A stretch of 9,335 nt of DNA. Source: Pseudomonadota bacterium (GTDB lineage: Bacteria > Pseudomonadota > Gammaproteobacteria > Xanthomonadales > Rhodanobacteraceae). The stretch spans positions 5,170 to 14,504 of the forward strand of contig JAJXTX010000040.1 of assembly GCA_021783385.1 (NCBI GenBank), given 5' to 3'. A model generated the notes under the pieces. It did no database searches. It worked only from the letters and a program-made list of their open reading frames with translations, and was not told the origin of the DNA. Of this stretch, positions 5,995-9,335 are shown piece after piece. A program made the translations under genes and the position numbers. Numbering within the stretch: the first letter of the stretch is position 1; every line of letters starts with the position of its first letter.

Positions 5995-8900
5995 GCGAGC
6001 CACTGCCCTCCAGCGAACCCGTGCCGCGCACGGCGTCGATCATGAACCGCATCGTGGCCTCGTCGCTGGCCCAGCCCTTGCTGATCCTGCTGCTGACGCT
6101 GATGCTCACCGGCGCTGGCGCCCGCTCGCTGGCGCGCCTGCCGGTGGATGCGTATCCCGACCTGTCACCGCCGATCGTCGAGATCGTCACTCAGTGGCCC
6201 GGCCATGCCGCCGAGGAAGTGGAGCGGCTGATCTCGGTGCCGGTCGAAATCGGCATGAACGGCATCCCCAAGACCGCCACGATCCGCTCGATCTCGCTGT
6301 ACGGGCTGTCCGACGTCACCATCACGTTCCACGGCGGCACCAACAACTATTTCGCGCGCCAGGAAGTGTTCAACCGCATGGCGGGCCTGAGCCTGCCGAG
6401 CGGCGTCACGCCCACGGTGTCGCCGCTGTCCTCGCCCTCGGGGCTGATCTACCGCTACGTGCTGCAGAGCCCCGACCGCTCGCCGATGGAACTGAAGACG
6501 ATCGAGGACTGGACCGTCGCGCCGCAGTACAAGTCGGTGCCCGGGGTGGCGGACGATTCGGGCTTCGGCGGCGGCACCATGCAGTACCAGGTGCTGCTGG
6601 ACCCGGCCAAGATGGCGGCGGTCGGGCTGTCGGCGATCCAGGTGCAGGCCGCGCTGGCGGCCAACAACAGCAACGCCGGCGGCGGTTTCTACACGCAGGG
6701 CGGCCAGTTCTACTACGTGCGCGGCAAGGGCCGCCTGGCCACCGAGCAGGACATCGGCAACGTGGTGCTGGCGGTGCACAACGGCACGCCGGTGCTGGTG
6801 AAGGATGTCGCGCACGTGGTGATCGGCATCGCGCCGCGGCTGGGCGAGTTCGGCTACGAGAAGCAGGACGACGCGGTGGAGGGCGTGATCCTGCAGCGCA
6901 CCGGCGAGAAGACCCAGGACGTGTTGAAGCGGGTCGAGGCGAAGACGAAGGAACTCAACGACCAGATCCTGCCCAAGGACGTCAAGGTTCATCCGTTCTA
7001 CGACCGCATCGACCTGATCAACCTGACCACCCGGATCGTCGAGCAGAACCTGCTGCGCGGGATGCTGCTGGTGGTCGTGATCCTGATCTTTTTCCTCTAC
7101 GACGTGCGCGCCGGCCTGATCGTCGCCACCACCATTCCGCTGGCGCTGCTGTTCGCGTTTGTCTGCCTGGACCTGCAGAACGCCTCGGCCAACCTGCTCT
7201 CGATCGGCGCGGTGGATTTCGGCATCCTGGTGGATGGCGCGGTGGTGATGGTGGAAAACATCTTCCGCCAGATCGCGTTGCGCCAGGGGACGCCGCTCAA
7301 CGTCAGGCAGATCATCCGCGACGCCGCGGCGGAAGTGGATCGCCCGCTGTTCTACGCGGTGGCGGTGATCGTGGTCAGCTTCCTGCCGATCTACGTGCTG
7401 TCGGGGCCTTCCGGCACGCTGTTCAAGCCGATGGCGGACACCATGATCTTCGCCCTGGTCGGCTCGCTGATCGTCACGCTGACGTTGCTGCCGGTGCTGT
7501 GCGCGTGGTTCATGCGCAAGGGCGTGCGCGAGCGGCACAACGCGGTGTTCGAGGCGATCAAGTCGGTCTACACGAAGGGGCTGGATTTCTGCCTCAGGCA
7601 CCCGTGGGGCACCACCGGCGCGGCGGCCGTGCTGCTGCTGGGCTCGTTGCTGCTGGTACCGCGCATCGGCGCCGAGTTCATGCCACAAATGGACGAGGGC
7701 GCGCTGTGGGTGCGGGCGACCATGCCGTACAGCATTTCGTTCGACGAGTCGGCCAAGATCACGCCGCAGATCCGCACGATCCTCAGCTCGTTCCCCGAAG
7801 TCACCACGGTCGCCTCGGAACTGGGCCGACCCGACGACGGCACGGATTCGACCGGCTTCTTCAACGTCGAGTTCTACGTGGGCCTCAAACCCTACTCGGA
7901 ATGGACCGGTGCCTATCACACCAAGCCTGCGCTGATCGCGGCGATCAACCGCAAGCTGCAGTCCTTCCCCGGCATCATGTTCAACTACAGCCAGCCGGCG
8001 CAGGACGCGGTGGACGAGGCGGAGACCGGCCTGAAAAGCGCGCTCGCGGTGAAGATCTTCGGACCGGACCTCGAGACACTGCAGCAGAAGGGCAAGGCGA
8101 TCAAGCAGGTGCTGGCGCAGGTGCGCGGCATCCGCGATGTCACTCTGGTGCAGGAGCTGGGGCAGCCCAGTCTCACCATCAAGATCAACCGCGCGCAGAT
8201 CGCCCGCTACGGCCTCAACGTGGACGACATCAATGGCCTGATCCAGACCGCCATCGGCGGCAGCGTGGCGACCCAGGTGGTGCAGGGCGAGAAGCAGTTC
8301 GACCTGGTCGTGCGCCTCGATCGCCAGTACCGCGACAACCCCGAGGAGATCGGCAACATCCTGGTGGCCACGCCTGGCGGACAGCAGATTCCGCTCAAGC
8401 AGTTCGCCGACATCCAGGTCACCAACGGCGCTTCCTTCATCTACCGGCAGGACAATTCGCGCTATATCGGCGTGCAGTTTTCGGTGCAGGGCCGCGACCT
8501 GGCCGGCGCGGTGCAGGATGCCATCGCGCAGGTCAAGCAGAAGGTCGCGCTGCCGCAGGGCTACCGCCTGGACTGGGGCGGGGAGTACACGCAGTACACC
8601 GCCTCGCGCCGGCAATTGAACGTGATCCTGCCGCTGACGCTGGGACTGATCTTCCTGCTGCTGTTCACTCTCTACAGCAACTTCAAGTTCCCGTTCATCA
8701 CTGTGCTTGGCGTGCTGCTGTCGGCTCCGGTGGGTGGCATCGTGGCGCTGTGGCTGACCGGCACGCCGTTCTCGGTGTCCTCCGGCATCGGCTTCCTGGC
8801 GCTGTTCGGCGTCTCGGTGCAGACCGCGGTGGTGTACGTGTCCTACGTCAACGAGCTGCGCCGCAACGGCACCACCCTGGCCGAGGCGATCCGCGAGGGC

Positions 8901-9116
8901 GCGATCCTGCGCCTGCGTCCGATCATGATGACCGCGCTGGTGGCGGCGCTGGGCCTGCTGCCAGCGGCACTGGCTACCGGCGTCGGCACCGACACCCAGC
9001 GACCGTTCGCGCTGGTGATCGTCAGCGGCCTGTTCACCCGCTTGCTGATCAGCGTGTTCCTGATGCCCGCGCTGTACACGCTGGTGGCGCGGCCGGACGA
9101 TCGGCTGGAGGTGTGA
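5991..9116 (+). CDS. HME-family RND efflux pump, CzcA/CusA-like
   Basis: This is the inner-membrane proton-antiport pump of the tripartite exporter. The 1041 residues fit the heavy-metal-efflux RND family: a first membrane segment at about 25-48, PVDAYPDLSPP at 51-61, a large periplasmic loop, membrane segments 2-6 at about 350-510, a second loop, and segments 8-12 near the C-terminus. The fourth segment carries DFGILVDGAVVMVEN at 409-423, with Asp409, Asp415 and Glu422 spaced like the proton-relay acids of CzcA. This motif goes with divalent cations rather than Cu(I)/Ag(I). FMPQMDEGALWVRATMP at 563-579 covers the region where CusA has a ligand Met, which I do not see in place. The ATG overlaps the adaptor stop as ATGA; relatives usually begin near MNR at residue 18, so a 17-residue extension is present. 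The exact substrate is unknown. Confidence 0.95.
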   Translation: MSEPLPSSEPVPRTASIMNRIVASSLAQPLLILLLTLMLTGAGARSLARLPVDAYPDLSPPIVEIVTQWPGHAAEEVERLISVPVEIGMNGIPKTATIRSISLYGLSDVTITFHGGTNNYFARQEVFNRMAGLSLPSGVTPTVSPLSSPSGLIYRYVLQSPDRSPMELKTIEDWTVAPQYKSVPGVADDSGFGGGTMQYQVLLDPAKMAAVGLSAIQVQAALAANNSNAGGGFYTQGGQFYYVRGKGRLATEQDIGNVVLAVHNGTPVLVKDVAHVVIGIAPRLGEFGYEKQDDAVEGVILQRTGEKTQDVLKRVEAKTKELNDQILPKDVKVHPFYDRIDLINLTTRIVEQNLLRGMLLVVVILIFFLYDVRAGLIVATTIPLALLFAFVCLDLQNASANLLSIGAVDFGILVDGAVVMVENIFRQIALRQGTPLNVRQIIRDAAAEVDRPLFYAVAVIVVSFLPIYVLSGPSGTLFKPMADTMIFALVGSLIVTLTLLPVLCAWFMRKGVRERHNAVFEAIKSVYTKGLDFCLRHPWGTTGAAAVLLLGSLLLVPRIGAEFMPQMDEGALWVRATMPYSISFDESAKITPQIRTILSSFPEVTTVASELGRPDDGTDSTGFFNVEFYVGLKPYSEWTGAYHTKPALIAAINRKLQSFPGIMFNYSQPAQDAVDEAETGLKSALAVKIFGPDLETLQQKGKAIKQVLAQVRGIRDVTLVQELGQPSLTIKINRAQIARYGLNVDDINGLIQTAIGGSVATQVVQGEKQFDLVVRLDRQYRDNPEEIGNILVATPGGQQIPLKQFADIQVTNGASFIYRQDNSRYIGVQFSVQGRDLAGAVQDAIAQVKQKVALPQGYRLDWGGEYTQYTASRRQLNVILPLTLGLIFLLLFTLYSNFKFPFITVLGVLLSAPVGGIVALWLTGTPFSVSSGIGFLALFGVSVQTAVVYVSYVNELRRNGTTLAEAIREGAILRLRPIMMTALVAALGLLPAALATGVGTDTQRPFALVIVSGLFTRLLISVFLMPALYTLVARPDDRLEV

Positions 9117-9119
9117 CCG

Positions 9120-9162
9120 GCAGTGGCACGCCGTGGCATCGAGGCATGGCTGCCACCGCTGC
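9120..9162 (+). terminator. Strong hairpin after the pump gene, possible terminator
   Basis: Four bases after the pump stop codon, GTGGCA (9123-9128) and GCCGTG (9130-9135) can pair with CATGGC (9145-9150) and TGCCAC (9151-9156). This gives a 12-bp stem with one bulged C, one G-U pair and a nine-base loop. GCA/TGC can extend it across a three-base bulge. No U-tract follows, so it is not a textbook intrinsic terminator. It may terminate weakly or protect the 3' end of the efflux mRNA. Confidence 0.45.
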
Positions 9163-9187
9163 AGCCTGCCTCGGCGCGTGACGGCTG

Positions 9188-9204
9188 GTGGCATACTCCG
9201 GGCA
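9188..9204 (+). promoter_or_regulatory. Candidate extended -10 promoter for a leaderless quinoprotein mRNA
   Basis: TGGCATACT at 9189-9197 is a TGN-extended -10 box (CATACT, four of six consensus positions). Transcription would start about seven bases later, at or near the ATG at 9204, and no Shine-Dalgarno sequence precedes that ATG. The layout fits a leaderless transcript, but the match is modest and no -35 box is evident. Confidence 0.3.
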
Positions 9205-9335
9205 TGAGATACCGGATCGCGCTTCTCGTCCTGCTCGCTGTGCAGGCGACCGCCGCTGCCGCCCAGCGCCTGCCTGCGCAGGACTGGCCGATGTTCGGCG
9301 GCAACGTGCAAAGCACCAGCGCCAACCCGCTGCCC
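9204..9335 (+). CDS. Secreted PQQ-type beta-propeller protein (5' fragment)
   Basis: Only the first 44 codons are in the window. The N-terminus is a clear Sec signal peptide: MRYR, a hydrophobic core at 5-13, and an Ala-rich cleavage zone ending near residue 20 before Gln21. The mature start holds DWPMFGGN at 27-34. This is the WPMFGxN opening typical of secreted proteins built from PQQ-like beta-propeller repeats, a group that includes quinoprotein dehydrogenases, BamB-like proteins and uncharacterised WD-like proteins. Which of these it is cannot be decided from the fragment. It lies 87 bases after the pump gene, behind a hairpin, and probably has its own promoter, so I do not count it as part of the efflux operon. 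Confidence 0.72.
   Translation, partial: MRYRIALLVLLAVQATAAAAQRLPAQDWPMFGGNVQSTSANPLP

Noticed and set aside
6165..9311. A stop-free minus-strand frame of about 1048 codons opposite the RND pump gene
   Set aside because: Its product is rich in His, Arg, Gln and Asp with no domain logic, as expected when a GC-rich gene with strong third-position bias is read in the antisense frame. The plus-strand product is a full-length known protein.
1..9335. CRISPR arrays, insertion sequences, tRNA or rRNA genes, prophage or toxin-antitoxin genes
   Set aside because: I looked for regular direct repeats, terminal inverted repeats with transposase motifs, tRNA-like cloverleaf sequence and small paired ORFs, and saw none. 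Nearly all of the window is filled by recognisable transporter and membrane-protein genes.

Overview
The window is GC-rich, gene-dense DNA from a Gram-negative bacterium. Lipobox signal peptides, a tripartite RND pump with an outer-membrane channel, and a periplasmic molybdate-binding protein all require two membranes. Base composition, gene style and the NodT-type channel suggest a high-GC proteobacterium. I lean towards the Xanthomonadales/Rhodanobacteraceae, but this is a guess without database support.

Layout. Minus strand, read right to left: a DedA-family membrane protein (3020-2400), then modA (2365-1583), modB (1572-895) and the start of modC (893 to the left edge, cut inside its C-terminal regulatory domain). 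These four genes are tightly packed (gaps of 34, 10 and 1 bases) and could be one transcript. Plus strand, read left to right: a NodT-type outer-membrane efflux lipoprotein (about 3264-4832), a periplasmic adaptor lipoprotein (4822-5994) and an HME-type RND pump (5991-9116). These overlap by 11 and 4 bases and are clearly one operon. At the right edge, after an 87-base gap with a strong hairpin, a secreted PQQ-type beta-propeller protein begins (9204 onward, cut by the window end).

The two operons diverge from a control region of about 240 bases (3021-3263). It holds an AT-rich island with a perfect extended -10 box on the minus strand inside a short inverted repeat, two hairpins in the presumed dedA leader, and a seven-codon mini-ORF overlapping a candidate start of the channel gene.

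How the genes work together: ModA captures molybdate (or a related oxyanion) in the periplasm and ModBC imports it using ATP. The channel, adaptor and pump form a proton-driven export complex across both membranes. The pump carries the CzcA-type acidic motif in its fourth membrane segment, so a divalent metal cation is the most likely substrate. No regulator is encoded in the window. I see no mobile element, CRISPR array, tRNA, rRNA or phage gene. These are known families, and I see no convincing undescribed system. The more interesting points are the shared control region, the atypical ModA pocket and the CusC-like channel paired with a CzcA-like pump.
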